Shown: positions 39,245-48,569, counted from the first letter of the stretch. The stretch is 64,000 nucleotides of DNA from Chryseolinea soli (GCF_003589925.1 NZ_CP032382.1:868001-932000); one strand, 5' to 3'. The notes: generated by a model from the letters alone, not told the origin. A program made the numbers and translations.

Positions 39245-41461
39245 CTATTCTTTTGAATCAAATCGGCTCACTTTTACCACGCCCTCTACGTTGCGCAGTT
39301 TCTCGATGAGTTGCTCCATATGCCGCGTATCGTTCAAATAAAGCATGATTTCGCCTTCAAAAATACCGGAATCGGTGTGGATAGACATGGAACTCATGTT
39401 CACCTTCAGCTCTTCGGAGATGATCTTGGTGACGTCGTTGATGAGGCCGACGCGGTCGGTGCCCAGGATCTTGAGGCCGGTGAGGAACGCCACTTCGTGC
39501 TGGGAGGTCCACTTGGCCTTTACCACCCGGTTGCCATGGTGAGAGAGCAATTCGGGGGCATTCGTGCAGTTGGTGCGGTGTATTTTTATGCCTTCATTGA
39601 CGGTGACAAAACCAAAAACATCGTCGCCGGGGATCGGCGTGCAGCATTTGGCCAGCTTGTAATCCACCACATCCATGTCCTCGCCAATCAGGAGGATATC
39701 CTCATAGCGCCCTTTGGCCTGTTTTATTTCCTGCTCGATGGACTTGGCATCGGCCACCTGGGCATTGGGACGGGCCCTTATGGGCGATGCCGGCTTGTTT
39801 TCGGCGAATTTCTTGATGTCGGCCGAGGTGATGAAGCCGCGGCCCACTCTATAGTAGAGCTCGAAATTGGCGGGAACCTTGAAATATTCGCGCATTTGTT
39901 CCAGCAACTGCTGGGTGGGCTCTTCCTTGAGCTGGCGCAGCTTCCGGGCCAGGATTTCCTTGCCTTCCTCCGCCGATTTCCGTTTGTCTTCCTTCAGCTC
40001 GTCCTTGATCCGGGCCTTTGCCTTGGAGCTCACCACAAACCGCAGCCAGTCTTCGTGGGGCTTTTGTTTTTGGGAAGTGAGGATCTCGATCTGGTCGCCG
40101 TTCTTCAACACATAGTTGATGGGCACCAGCTTGTTGTTGACCTTGGCACCGATGCATTTGGAGCCCACCTGGGTATGGATCTCGAACGCAAAATCCAGCG
40201 CCGTAGCCCCATAGGGCAAGGTTTTGAGTTCTCCTTTCGGGGTAAAAACAAATACTTCTTCGCTAAAGAGATTGCCGCGAAAATCGTCCACGAAGTCCAG
40301 GGCCGAGTGGTTGTTCTGTTCCAGCAGGTCGCGGACGCGGGCGAGCCATTTTTCGAGGTTGGATTCGGCGGTGGTGTCACGGTCTTTATACTTCCAGTGG
40401 GCAGCATAGCCCTTTTCGGCAATTTCGTCCATGCGCTTGCTACGGATCTGGACCTCCACCCACTGGCCGTTCTTGGCCATTACCGTGGTGTGCAGCGACT
40501 CGTAGCCGTTGGATTTGGGCGTGCTGATCCAGTCGCGGAGCCGGTCGGGGTTGGGTGTGTAATAGTCGGTGACAATGGAATATACCTGCCAGCAAAGCGC
40601 CTTTTCATACTCCACGGTGGTGTCGAGGATGATGCGGATGGCGAACAGATCGAACACCTCTTCAAACGGGATGTTCTGTTTTCGCATTTTGTTCCAGATA
40701 GAATAGATCGATTTGGGGCGGCCTTTGATCTCGTATTCGATCTTGAGCTTGTCCAACTCGTCTTTGATGGGCACCATGAATTGTTTGATGAACTTGGTGC
40801 GGACCGCGCGGGTGGCGTCGATGTTTTCGGCGATGCCGTTGTAGACGGGCCGGTCGGTAAACCTCAAATACAGGTCTTCCAGCTCGGTTTTCATGGCATT
40901 CAGTCCCAGGCGGTGGGCCAGGGGCGCGTAGAGGTATATGGTTTCGTTGGCGACCTTGAGCTGCTTGTTCCGGGGCATGCTGTCGAGGGTGCGCATGTTA
41001 TGGAGGCGGTCGGCGAGTTTGATGAGGATCACCCTGACGTCGTCCGACAGGGTGAAGAGCATTTTCCGGAAGTTCTCGGCCTGCTGGGAGGTGCCGTACT
41101 CGAACACACCGCGGATCTTGGTGAGGCCGTCGATGATGCGGGTGATCTTTTTGCCAAACATCTTTTCGATGTCGGTCAGCTCGATGTCGGTGTCTTCCAC
41201 CACGTCGTGCATGAGGGCGGCGATGATGGAAGTGGTTCCCAGGCCGATCTCTTCCACGCAAATTTCGGCCACGGCCAGGGGGTGGAAAATGAAGGGCTCG
41301 CCCGACTTGCGTCGCATGTCTTTGTGGGCTTCCAGCGAGATGGTGAAGGCTTTCTTTATCAGCTTGGCATCGCCGTCCTTGAGGATGGGCTTGGCTTTGC
41401 GCAGTAATCTCCTGTAACGGTTAATGATCTCTTTCTTCTCCAGTTCGGCGTCTATTACCAT
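39245..41461 (-). CDS. rsh: Bifunctional (p)ppGpp synthetase/hydrolase, RelA/SpoT family
   Basis: A 738-residue long RSH protein. The hydrolase HD domain is intact: His60, His85-Asp86 and Glu89-Asp90 (LMHDVVEDTD). The synthetase domain has IKGRPKSIYSIWNKM, IRIILD and STPKSNGYESLHTTV, so both activities are expected. TGS (VFVFTPKGELKTLPYGA) and a zinc-finger-like/ACT C-terminus follow. It makes and breaks (p)ppGpp in response to amino acid shortage. It is first of four genes that run into purA. Confidence 0.95.
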   Translation of the reverse strand: MVIDAELEKKEIINRYRRLLRKAKPILKDGDAKLIKKAFTISLEAHKDMRRKSGEPFIFHPLAVAEICVEEIGLGTTSIIAALMHDVVEDTDIELTDIEKMFGKKITRIIDGLTKIRGVFEYGTSQQAENFRKMLFTLSDDVRVILIKLADRLHNMRTLDSMPRNKQLKVANETIYLYAPLAHRLGLNAMKTELEDLYLRFTDRPVYNGIAENIDATRAVRTKFIKQFMVPIKDELDKLKIEYEIKGRPKSIYSIWNKMRKQNIPFEEVFDLFAIRIILDTTVEYEKALCWQVYSIVTDYYTPNPDRLRDWISTPKSNGYESLHTTVMAKNGQWVEVQIRSKRMDEIAEKGYAAHWKYKDRDTTAESNLEKWLARVRDLLEQNNHSALDFVDDFRGNLFSEEVFVFTPKGELKTLPYGATALDFAFEIHTQVGSKCIGAKVNNKLVPINYVLKNGDQIEILTSQKQKPHEDWLRFVVSSKAKARIKDELKEDKRKSAEEGKEILARKLRQLKEEPTQQLLEQMREYFKVPANFELYYRVGRGFITSADIKKFAENKPASPIRARPNAQVADAKSIEQEIKQAKGRYEDILLIGEDMDVVDYKLAKCCTPIPGDDVFGFVTVNEGIKIHRTNCTNAPELLSHHGNRVVKAKWTSQHEVAFLTGLKILGTDRVGLINDVTKIISEELKVNMSSMSIHTDSGIFEGEIMLYLNDTRHMEQLIEKLRNVEGVVKVSRFDSKE

Positions 41462-41570
41462 TATTTACGGCAGATTTGGTGTGTTTGAGCGGTTTTTGTA
41501 AGTCGTTAAAAGTAAAAATGACTTTTTTCTGATAACAAATACAAACTATTTCTTATTTGTGAATATTCCA

Positions 41571-41578
41571 TAAATTTG
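41571..41578 (+). promoter_or_regulatory. -7 promoter box of tRNA-Leu
   Basis: TAAATTTG matches TAnnTTTG exactly and ends 12 bp before the tRNA gene at 41591. The -33 element is not obvious. Confidence 0.65.
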
Positions 41579-41590
41579 CGCCCTCCTTTT

Positions 41591-41675
41591 GCGGATGTGG
41601 CGTAATTGGTAGCCGTGCCAGACTTAGGATCTGGTGCCGAAAGGCGTGGGGGTTCGAGTCCCTCCATCCGCACCA
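41591..41675 (+). tRNA. tRNA-Leu (anticodon TAG) with encoded CCA
   Basis: 85 nt with a long variable arm. Acceptor GCGGATG pairs with CATCCGC; the anticodon loop reads ACTTAGGA and the T-arm GGTTCGAGTCC; CCA is encoded at 41673-41675. Confidence 0.94.
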
Positions 41676-41759
41676 CTGAACCCTTGATGTTCGTTTCTTT
41701 AATCAGCACGGGCGTTGAGGGTTCTTGGTTTATCTGGTAAAACAATAAACAACTTAACT

Positions 41760-43106
41760 TTGGAAATTACATTAGACAAAAAGAACAACACCGAAGGTTT
41801 AATTAAAATTAAATTAACCGAAGGTGATTATCAACCCAACGTTGAAGAAAAAGTAAAAGATTACGCTCGCAAAGCAAACATCAAAGGTTTCCGTCAAGGA
41901 AAGGTTCCTACCGGCGTGATCCGGAAAATGTTTGGCAAATCCATCCTCGTGGACGAGATCAATCATCTGCTTTCGCACAAGCTTTCCGACTATATCAAAG
42001 AAAATAATCTCAAGATCCTCGGCGAGCCGCTGCCAAACCAGGAAAAGGCGTTGACCATCGACTGGGATGTTCAAAAGAATTTTGAGTTCGAATACCAGAT
42101 CGGTATGGTGGATGATTTCCCGTACGAACTTTCTTCCAAAGTGAAAGTACCATCGTACCCGATCGAAGTGGACCAAAAGACCATCGACGAAACCGTGAGC
42201 GATCTGAAGAAGCGTTTTGGCAAAGTGAACTATCCCGAAGTGAGCGAAGCCGACGACAACTTATTCGGTCCCCTGAAAACTGCTGAAGGTGATTTTGCCC
42301 GCGAGCAATCCTTCATCGCCGTTGAGAAAGTAGAGAAGAAAGAGCAGAAGAAATTTATCGGCGCGAAGAAAGGCGATGCCATCGAGTTTGATATCGACAA
42401 AGCTTTTGGCGACGACAACCTGAAAGCCCAAGTGCTGGGATTGTCACCCGAAGAAGCAAAAGCGGTGAAAGGAAAATATATTCTTACCGTGGAGACCATC
42501 AGCCGCACCGAGCCCGCCGAATTGAACATCGAATTGTTCGACCGCGTGTTTGGAAAAGATGTTGTGACCGACGAGGCAGGATTTATTGCCAAGATCAAGG
42601 AAACGATCGGCGAGAACTACAAGCGCGAGTCCGACCACTTCCTGGAGCACCACATCGAAGATCATTTCGTGGCCAACACGTCCATTAACCTACCCGACGA
42701 TTTCCTGAAAGCCTGGTTGAAATCCAGCAGCCAGGGTCAGGTGACCGACGAGGTGCTGGGCCAGGAATTTGAAGCCTACAAACGCGGTCTGAAGTGGGAC
42801 CTGGTGAAGAACCGCATCGCCGACGACAACAAGATCACCGTGGAAGCCGACGAGGTTCGCGCCAAAGCCAAAGACCTGATCATCTCGCAGTTTGGCGGCC
42901 ACGCATTTGCTGAACAGCTCGGCGACAAGCTCGACGCCATTGCCGACAACTATCTGCAGAACGAGAATGGCCAGAACTTCATGAAGCTCTACAACCAACT
43001 GCGTTCGGAGAAGATCCTGAAATACATCCGCGAGCACATCACGGTACAAGAGAAGAAAGTGACCGTGGACGAGTTCAAGAAGATCGTCGAAGAACACAAG
43101 CACTAA
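41760..43106 (+). CDS. tig: Trigger factor
   Basis: A 448-residue ribosome-associated chaperone. I set the start at the TTG at 41760 because the protein then begins LEITLDKKNNTEG, the family N-terminus of the Bacteroidota; longer forms would add non-conserved sequence. The ribosome-binding loop is GFRQGKVPTGVI. The middle prolyl-isomerase domain is poorly conserved in this phylum. The C-terminal domain is helical and highly charged. It lies 84 bp after tRNA-Leu and before clpP and clpX, an arrangement found in many bacteria. Confidence 0.9.
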   Translation: MEITLDKKNNTEGLIKIKLTEGDYQPNVEEKVKDYARKANIKGFRQGKVPTGVIRKMFGKSILVDEINHLLSHKLSDYIKENNLKILGEPLPNQEKALTIDWDVQKNFEFEYQIGMVDDFPYELSSKVKVPSYPIEVDQKTIDETVSDLKKRFGKVNYPEVSEADDNLFGPLKTAEGDFAREQSFIAVEKVEKKEQKKFIGAKKGDAIEFDIDKAFGDDNLKAQVLGLSPEEAKAVKGKYILTVETISRTEPAELNIELFDRVFGKDVVTDEAGFIAKIKETIGENYKRESDHFLEHHIEDHFVANTSINLPDDFLKAWLKSSSQGQVTDEVLGQEFEAYKRGLKWDLVKNRIADDNKITVEADEVRAKAKDLIISQFGGHAFAEQLGDKLDAIADNYLQNENGQNFMKLYNQLRSEKILKYIREHITVQEKKVTVDEFKKIVEEHKH

Positions 43107-43169
43107 GAAAATGGCACCCGGCTGGTCAGTGTCTGCCGGGGTACAATAAAATAATAAGTTTACACGACT

Positions 43170-43206
43170 ATGGTTTTAAGGCAACTTAAAACCATTTTCT
43201 TTTTAA
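43170..43206 (+). terminator. Terminator after trigger factor
   Basis: The 11-bp inverted repeat ATGGTTTTAAG / CTTAAAACCAT around GCAA is followed by TTTCTTTTT. Confidence 0.88.
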
Positions 43207-43315
43207 GCGGGTTATAGGGTTGTATTTTAGCATCAGGATGCCTATGATTGTTCTACCGGCGAGCAAGCACGCCGGCATCCTACCTCAAAAAAAATCGTAT
43301 CATAAACCTCAAATT

Positions 43316-43990
43316 ATGGACTATAACAATGAATTCAGAAAGTATGCTGTTCACCACATGGGCATGAGCGGCAATACGATCGACAGTTACGCACAAAAAA
43401 TCCAAAACATGACCCAGTACGTCATCGAAGAGCGTCCTGGGAATTTCCGCGCCATCGATGTGTTTACGCGGCTTATCTCTGACCGGATCATCTTTTTAGG
43501 CATGGGCATCGACGACCAGATCGCCAACCTTATCACGGCCCAATTGCTGTTTTTGGAGTCGTCGGACCCCAAGAAGGACATTATTATGTACATCAATAGC
43601 CCGGGTGGGTCAGTTTATGCCGGTTTGGGCATTTACGACACCATGCAATATGTGAACCCCGACGTAGCCACCATCTGTACGGGTCTGGCTGCCTCCATGG
43701 GCGCCGTGTTGCTCACCGCCGGTGCGGCCAAGAAAAGATCGGGTCTGCCCCATTCCCGCATCATGATCCACCAGCCCATGAGCGGCATGCAGGGTCAGGC
43801 GTCGGACATGGAAATCAGCCTGAAACAAACGTTGGAGGTGAAAAAAGACCTGTATAACATCATCGCCAAGCACAGCAACCAGAAGTACGAAAAGATCGAA
43901 AAAGACTCGGATCGCGACTACTGGATGCGTTCTTCGGAGGCCAAAGAGTACGGCCTGATCGACGAAGTGCTGGAGCGCAAAAAGATCTGA
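43316..43990 (+). CDS. clpP: ATP-dependent Clp protease proteolytic subunit
   Basis: A 224-residue ClpP. I chose the ATG at 43316 (MDYNNEFRKYAVHHMG) because the upstream 32 codons show no conservation. Catalytic triad Ser127 (GLAASMGA), His152 (IMIHQP) and Asp201 (DSDRDYW). Oxyanion glycines are in INSPGGSV. It forms the double heptamer degrading chamber with ClpX, which is encoded next. Confidence 0.95.
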   Translation: MDYNNEFRKYAVHHMGMSGNTIDSYAQKIQNMTQYVIEERPGNFRAIDVFTRLISDRIIFLGMGIDDQIANLITAQLLFLESSDPKKDIIMYINSPGGSVYAGLGIYDTMQYVNPDVATICTGLAASMGAVLLTAGAAKKRSGLPHSRIMIHQPMSGMQGQASDMEISLKQTLEVKKDLYNIIAKHSNQKYEKIEKDSDRDYWMRSSEAKEYGLIDEVLERKKI

Positions 43991-44016
43991 TCCTTTTCGC
44001 CTCGTATCCGTTTCAC

Positions 44017-44066
44017 ACCGATGTGCCAAATATTCGCTACCTTTGTGGTGAGTTTGGCACATCGGT
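44017..44066. repeat. 14-bp inverted repeat around the clpX -7 box
   Basis: ACCGATGTGCCAAA (44017-44030) and TTTGGCACATCGGT (44053-44066) match perfectly, separated by 22 bases that contain the -7 box. It might act as an operator, or, with the following TTTTATTTT, as a weak terminator of clpP. Confidence 0.75.
44038..44045 (+). promoter_or_regulatory. -7 promoter box of clpX
   Basis: TACCTTTG, exact match to TAnnTTTG, 45 bp before the clpX ATG and inside a perfect inverted repeat. Confidence 0.6.
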
Positions 44067-44089
44067 TTTATTTTAAAATCCTTTAAGTT

Positions 44090-45322
44090 ATGGCTGAAGT
44101 TACCTGTTCATTTTGCGGCAGAAGCAAGAAAGACGTTGACCTGATGATCTCCGGCATCCATGCGCACATTTGCGACAAGTGCGTCACCCAGGCAAACCAG
44201 ATCCTGGGCGAGGAAAAGAAAAGCAAGACCGAAGCCGGTTTCTCCCCCAATTTCAAACTCATCAAACCCATGGAAATCAAGAAGTTCCTGGATGAGTACG
44301 TGATTGGCCAGGACGAAGCCAAAAAGATCATGTCGGTGGCCGTCTACAACCACTACAAACGGTTGATGCAACGGAAACTGGACAGCGATGTGATGATCGA
44401 GAAATCGAACATCATCATGGCCGGCGAAACCGGTACCGGGAAAACCTACCTGGCCCGCACCCTGGCCAAACTGCTGCAAGTGCCCTTCTGTATCGCCGAC
44501 GCTACCGTATTGACGGAAGCCGGCTATGTGGGCGAAGACGTTGAAAGTATCTTAACCCGTCTGCTCCAGGCGGCTGATTATAATGTGGAAGCGGCCGAAC
44601 GCGGAATTGTCTATATCGATGAGATCGACAAGATCGCGCGCAAATCGGACAATCCTTCCATCACCCGCGATGTGAGCGGTGAAGGCGTTCAACAAGCTTT
44701 GTTGAAATTGCTGGAAGGCACGGCGGTGAACGTTCCCCCTCAAGGCGGACGGAAGCATCCCGATCAGAAAATGATCACCGTGAATACAGAGAACATCCTG
44801 TTCATTTGCGGCGGTGCGTTTGAAGGCATCTCGCGCTTCATTGCCAACCGTTTGAATACACGGCCGCTGGGCTTTGTGGCGGGCAGCGACAACGCGCATC
44901 CTGGATTAGACAAAGACAACTTGTTGCAGTTCATCACGGCTCAAGATCTGAAGAGTTTTGGTTTGATCCCTGAGTTGATCGGACGCCTTCCCGTAGTTTC
45001 CTTCTTGAATCCTTTGGATAGTGAAGCGTTGCGGAAGATCCTGACCGAACCGAAGAACGCTTTGATGAAGCAGTATAAGAAGTTGTTTGATATGGAGAAC
45101 ATCGAGCTGGAGTTCAAAGATGGCGCGATTGATTTCATTGTCGAGAAGGCAATGGAGTTCAAGTTGGGTGCGCGCGGTTTGCGCAGCATCTGCGAAGCGA
45201 TCATCAACGATGCCATGTTCGAGTTGCCTTCGGAGAAGAATTTGGATCGCCTGGTGATTACACGGGCGTATGCAGAGGAGAAATTTAGCAAGTCGCAATA
45301 CAGCAAGTTGAAGGTGGCGTAG
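44090..45322 (+). CDS. clpX: ATP-dependent Clp protease ATP-binding subunit
   Basis: A 410-residue ClpX. The N-terminal zinc-binding domain has Cys6, Cys9, Cys28 and Cys31. The AAA+ core carries the Walker A GETGTGKT, Walker [11 protein letters not shown] and the GYVGEDVE pore loop. The ClpP-docking loop contains LGF in the usual IGF position. It unfolds tagged proteins and feeds them to ClpP, encoded upstream on the same strand. Confidence 0.95.
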   Translation: MAEVTCSFCGRSKKDVDLMISGIHAHICDKCVTQANQILGEEKKSKTEAGFSPNFKLIKPMEIKKFLDEYVIGQDEAKKIMSVAVYNHYKRLMQRKLDSDVMIEKSNIIMAGETGTGKTYLARTLAKLLQVPFCIADATVLTEAGYVGEDVESILTRLLQAADYNVEAAERGIVYIDEIDKIARKSDNPSITRDVSGEGVQQALLKLLEGTAVNVPPQGGRKHPDQKMITVNTENILFICGGAFEGISRFIANRLNTRPLGFVAGSDNAHPGLDKDNLLQFITAQDLKSFGLIPELIGRLPVVSFLNPLDSEALRKILTEPKNALMKQYKKLFDMENIELEFKDGAIDFIVEKAMEFKLGARGLRSICEAIINDAMFELPSEKNLDRLVITRAYAEEKFSKSQYSKLKVA

Positions 45323-45344
45323 CAGTCATCTTACCGCATAGAGA

Positions 45345-45383
45345 GGGAAGCGTGTTTCTTGAAACCAGCTTCCCTTTTTTTTT
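45345..45383 (+). terminator. Terminator after clpX
   Basis: GGGAAGC and GCTTCCC arms with an inner GTTTC/GAAAC stem form a long hairpin followed by nine T residues. Confidence 0.9.
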
Positions 45384-45396
45384 AAAACCACCACGC

Positions 45397-46206
45397 ATGA
45401 GATTCCTTTTGAACACCGCCGTATTCCTGGTGCTGGCCTATCTCCTCGTTGTTTTGTTGGCCTTCTTGTTGCAAAAGAAATTGCTTTTTTATCCCACCAG
45501 GCTTCCCTGCGATTTCAAATTCCGCACCGATCGCAGACACGAAGAAGTTTTTCTGAACACATCCGACGGCGAAAAGATCGACGGGCTGTTTTTCTCTGCG
45601 CCCAGCGACAAGGTAATATTGTGTTTTCATGGCAATGCAGGAAGCCTCGAAGATTGGCAATTTGTTTGCGACGACTTTGATTCAACGGGCTTTAACTTTT
45701 TCGTTGTCGACTACCGTGGCTATGGAAAGAGCACCGGCAACATCTCGGAAGCGGGCTTTTACAAAGATGCACAGGCGGCTTATGACTTCTTGCTGGCCAG
45801 AGGCTTCGAGGCCGACCATATCGTGGTGTACGGACGATCGATCGGCTCGGGTGTCGCTGTTCACCTGGCGACCCATCGGCAAATCGCGGCATTGATTTTG
45901 GAATCGCCTTATATAAGCGTTGAGAAATTGGCAACGGAAAAATATCGTTATCTTTTTCCAACGCTCTATCTTCGTTATCATTTTGACAACCTAAGCAGGA
46001 TCAACGCCGTGAAGGCCCCGTTGCTAGTGATCCACGGCCGGCGCGATGACCTCATTCCCTTTCCACATGGTCAGGCGCTGTACGATGCGTTCGACGGTAA
46101 GAAGCAATTGATTGCTGTGGACGGTGGTCATCATAACGATTTGAGCAGATCTCCACAGTTCCTTCCGGGGATTCTCAGCTTCCTGCGCGCGAATGTAGCG
46201 CGATGA
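45397..46206 (+). CDS. Membrane-anchored alpha/beta hydrolase
   Basis: A 269-residue alpha/beta hydrolase of the Bem46/ABHD13 type, starting at the ATG at 45397. An N-terminal membrane helix spans residues 5-25. HGNAGS (from His78) is the oxyanion motif, Ser148 in YGRSIGSG the nucleophile, and the aspartate and histidine lie in HGRRDDLIPF and DGGHHND. The substrate is unknown. It is a single gene after the clpX terminator. Confidence 0.88.
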   Translation: MRFLLNTAVFLVLAYLLVVLLAFLLQKKLLFYPTRLPCDFKFRTDRRHEEVFLNTSDGEKIDGLFFSAPSDKVILCFHGNAGSLEDWQFVCDDFDSTGFNFFVVDYRGYGKSTGNISEAGFYKDAQAAYDFLLARGFEADHIVVYGRSIGSGVAVHLATHRQIAALILESPYISVEKLATEKYRYLFPTLYLRYHFDNLSRINAVKAPLLVIHGRRDDLIPFPHGQALYDAFDGKKQLIAVDGGHHNDLSRSPQFLPGILSFLRANVAR

Positions 46207-46240
46207 CCCGCGTCACAGACGCCATACCACACAAAATTGA

Positions 46241-46675
46241 CTAGGATTTGAAGCGATTTCTAAAAGATTGTTTCACTCCCTGATGAACGCCTGCATAGAA
46301 AACCAGGCTCTTGCCCTTTGTCACCTGGATGAAGGACCTTACTTTGGAATGGAGATCGTTTCGAATGATCCACCGATAGGCTGTCCTCTTAACTTTTGGG
46401 AAATTTTTCTCCAATTTCTCTTTGATCACCTTGGTAACAATTTCGAAGACGATGAACCCAAACACGATCGATATGATCCATTCCAGTTGGTGAAAGGTCT
46501 CTTTGTTAACGATCGTCTTTTTTGCCGTCAGTCCCCACAGATTTTTGATGCTCCGGGTTTCGAAGAAATGGGAGACCAGGCCGGTTGCCGAGACGCCGAT
46601 GAGGAAGCCGGCGAAATTGCCTGTGAGCTGGTCATACAAGTATCGTAAGACGGTTTTCAGACTGATGTTTTTCAT
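46241..46675 (-). CDS. Small membrane protein of unknown function
   Basis: A 144-residue protein with two predicted membrane helices (about 17-35 and 64-84) and a strongly basic C-terminal half. Not recognised. It lies alone between the convergent hydrolase gene and an empty stretch. Confidence 0.6.
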   Translation of the reverse strand: MKNISLKTVLRYLYDQLTGNFAGFLIGVSATGLVSHFFETRSIKNLWGLTAKKTIVNKETFHQLEWIISIVFGFIVFEIVTKVIKEKLEKNFPKVKRTAYRWIIRNDLHSKVRSFIQVTKGKSLVFYAGVHQGVKQSFRNRFKS

Positions 46676-46883
46676 GGGGAATGCGACGTTGAATGCTCAT
46701 AAAGTAATAGCAATATCACCGTTGAATTACTTTAGATTATTTCAAATTCTTACATGCCTTTGAAAAGAAGAAATGACTGGAGGGGAGGAAGGCCAAGACA
46801 TCCGGGAGAAATCCGGTGTTTGCTTCTAGTCTGGTATTGCAAGGGACAACTGGTCGCCACCACGCTGGAAAGCGATCGTCTTC

Positions 46884-46914
46884 AAAAAAAAGAGGACGGG
46901 CACTCGGCCCGTCC
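46884..46914 (-). terminator. Terminator of the second yceI gene
   Basis: On the minus strand GGACGGGC and GCCCGTCC form a stem around a short loop, followed by CTCTTTTTTTT. It is 45 bp after the yceI stop. Confidence 0.88.
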
Positions 46915-46958
46915 AGTGAAATATCGTCATTACTTCTCCAACGAATTGTATTCGTTTC

Positions 46959-47534
46959 TTATCCCTTCACAAATTCTGCATTGGTGTTAATTTCTACTTC
47001 ATCGCTTACCACGGCTCCAGGCGTAGCGGCACCGATGGCAAAATCAGAGCGCTTTATGATCCCGCTTACTTTGAATCCGGCGATGGTCTTTTTTGTGTAA
47101 GGATGGACGGCCGTTCCGTTGAAGGTCACATCCAGTTCGACTTTTTTGGTTACCCCGTGCATCGTCAGGTTGCCTTCCACCTTATATTTTTTGTCGGCTA
47201 CTTTTTTAAAGGAGGTACTCTTGAAGGTGAGCGTTGAAAATTTCGCTACGTCGAAAAAATCGGGGCTCTTCAGGTGGCCATCGCGCTGGTCGTCGTCGGT
47301 ATTAATGGAGTTGATGTCGGCGGTCAGTTCGATCACGGCGTTTGAGAAATCGTCCTGCGCCGAGGTGATCTTGGCGTCAAACGATTTGAAATTGCCTTCT
47401 ACATTCGAGACAAGCAAGTGGGTTACGCTGAATCCCAGTTTAGCATGCGATTTATCCAGTGACCAGGTTTGTCCAAAGGACACCTGAGATGAAAGCGATA
47501 GCAAAAGGACGAAAAATGCAATGTTCTTTTTCAT
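46959..47534 (-). CDS. YceI family periplasmic protein (HxlR-linked copy)
   Basis: A 191-residue YceI with a signal peptide (LLSLSSQVSFGQ). Conserved features are LDKSHAKLGFSVTHLLVSNVEG split as LDKSHAKLGFSV and THLLVSNVEG, HLKSPDFFDVAKF, and GNLTMHGVTKKVELD. It is a more standard YceI than the one at 8678. It is transcribed away from an HxlR regulator, with a palindromic operator between them, so it is probably induced by whatever that regulator senses. Confidence 0.9.
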   Translation of the reverse strand: MKKNIAFFVLLLSLSSQVSFGQTWSLDKSHAKLGFSVTHLLVSNVEGNFKSFDAKITSAQDDFSNAVIELTADINSINTDDDQRDGHLKSPDFFDVAKFSTLTFKSTSFKKVADKKYKVEGNLTMHGVTKKVELDVTFNGTAVHPYTKKTIAGFKVSGIIKRSDFAIGAATPGAVVSDEVEINTNAEFVKG

Positions 47535-47560
47535 AAATACGTTTTGTTTTTTTAGTGGCC

Positions 47561-47568
47561 CAAAACTA
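47561..47568 (-). promoter_or_regulatory. -7 promoter box of the second yceI
   Basis: On the minus strand TAGTTTTG matches TAnnTTTG exactly, 27 bp before the ATG at 47534. The operator palindrome begins 36 bp further upstream. Confidence 0.5.
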
Positions 47569-47603
47569 TCTACATTTGCTATACATAAGTAACCACTATA
47601 CTA

Positions 47604-47621
47604 AAGTATACCGGTATACTT
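47604..47621. promoter_or_regulatory. Palindromic operator between yceI and hxlR
   Basis: AAGTATACCGGTATACTT is a perfect 18-bp palindrome, flanked by additional partial copies (TATACTA before, CGGTATA after). It lies between the two divergent start codons and is the natural binding site for the HxlR dimer. Confidence 0.75.
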
Positions 47622-47651
47622 CGGTATAGCAACTGTAAAAAAACAAAGTGC

Positions 47652-48014
47652 ATGGGACGAATATCAGAACTGGAACAGGTAAAAAAATGTTCGACAACGT
47701 TTGTGTTAGCGGTGAATGACACCCTGAACGTCATCAACGGCAAATGGAAGTTGCCCATTATCGGATCGCTGCATTTTGGAAAAAAACGGTTTAAAGAGCT
47801 TGCCCGGGAGATCCCCAAAATAACGCCCCGCATGCTTTCAAAAGAATTGAAAGACCTCGAGGCTAACGGCGTCGTCACCCGAACCGTACATGGCACGATC
47901 CCGGTGACGGTGGAGTATGAATTAACCAGATCGGGCGAATCGTTTAATGAAGTGTTGGATGTGATGGTCAAATGGGGTCTTCAGCACCGAAAAAATTCCA
48001 TGGGTAAACGTTAA
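47652..48014 (+). CDS. HxlR-family winged-helix regulator
   Basis: A 120-residue MarR-like regulator of the HxlR group. The family block is VNDTLNVINGKWKLPIIGSL, then FGKKRFKELAREIPKITPRMLSKELKDLE and the wing GTIPVTVEYELT (given here only as landmarks, the middle one split: FGKKRFKELAREIPK, ITPRMLSKELKDLE). A single cysteine, Cys14, follows the N-terminal arm (LEQVKKCSTTF), as in thiol- or aldehyde-sensing members. It is divergent from yceI and probably represses it. Confidence 0.88.
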   Translation: MGRISELEQVKKCSTTFVLAVNDTLNVINGKWKLPIIGSLHFGKKRFKELAREIPKITPRMLSKELKDLEANGVVTRTVHGTIPVTVEYELTRSGESFNEVLDVMVKWGLQHRKNSMGKR

Positions 48015-48227
48015 GGCTACTTTGTCACTCCCGACCCTTACTTAAGTAAATTTATATTTTTACGTTTGGAGCGAAATCCCCATTATCTTTTAAGATAATC
48101 GGCAAAATCGCGCGAATTGATCTGTGGAATTGAGCATAAAAATACCCACCGCGTAGAAAAAAATGCGCACTGAACACTTTCAGGGATGGGCACCCATCCG
48201 CAGCGTTATTGATCCATCATGATGAAA

Positions 48228-48569
48228 CTAGTCCGTGGGAAACAGCGAGACGTAAAGTTGTCGCTGCCAGGCACCCTTGCCTTCAATTTCCTTCATGAAG
48301 GGGTTTACAAATTTTGATGTGAACGGAAGGACGCTCTCGATTTCAGAAAACTTCAAGGCCGTGCAATTGATCATATGGCCTGTTGCGTCGAAGGGGGCCA
48401 GTAAAAAGAGCAGTTCGTTGTCCAGGATGATCTCTTTGACCACGGTGACCAAAGTTGGGGGATCGAGTCTTGGGGAGGTTATGCCGATCATGGAATTATT
48501 TTCCTTGCTGGTGAGAAGGCTTGACAAGACTTCTTTGGGTTCTTCGCAAAATCCGAGGGTTTCGGTCAT
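48228..48569 (-). CDS. Hypothetical protein
   Basis: A 113-residue soluble protein with no recognised domain. It has an alternating strand/helix pattern (VTVVKEIILDNELLFLLAPF) but no catalytic motif. It is 206 bp after cheR on the same strand, so it could be the last gene of that operon, and it is convergent with hxlR. Confidence 0.5.
   Translation of the reverse strand: MTETLGFCEEPKEVLSSLLTSKENNSMIGITSPRLDPPTLVTVVKEIILDNELLFLLAPFDATGHMINCTALKFSEIESVLPFTSKFVNPFMKEIEGKGAWQRQLYVSLFPTD

Noticed and set aside
39311..41407. A 698-codon open frame on the plus strand
   Set aside because: It lies exactly antisense to rsh. Its composition (very many Gly, Val, Asp, His and Phe) is what results from reading the opposite strand of a GC-rich gene, and no domain is recognisable.
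46754..46990. Small open frame on the plus strand between the membrane protein and yceI
   Set aside because: It contains the hairpin terminator of yceI and runs into the yceI gene; no coding features were seen.
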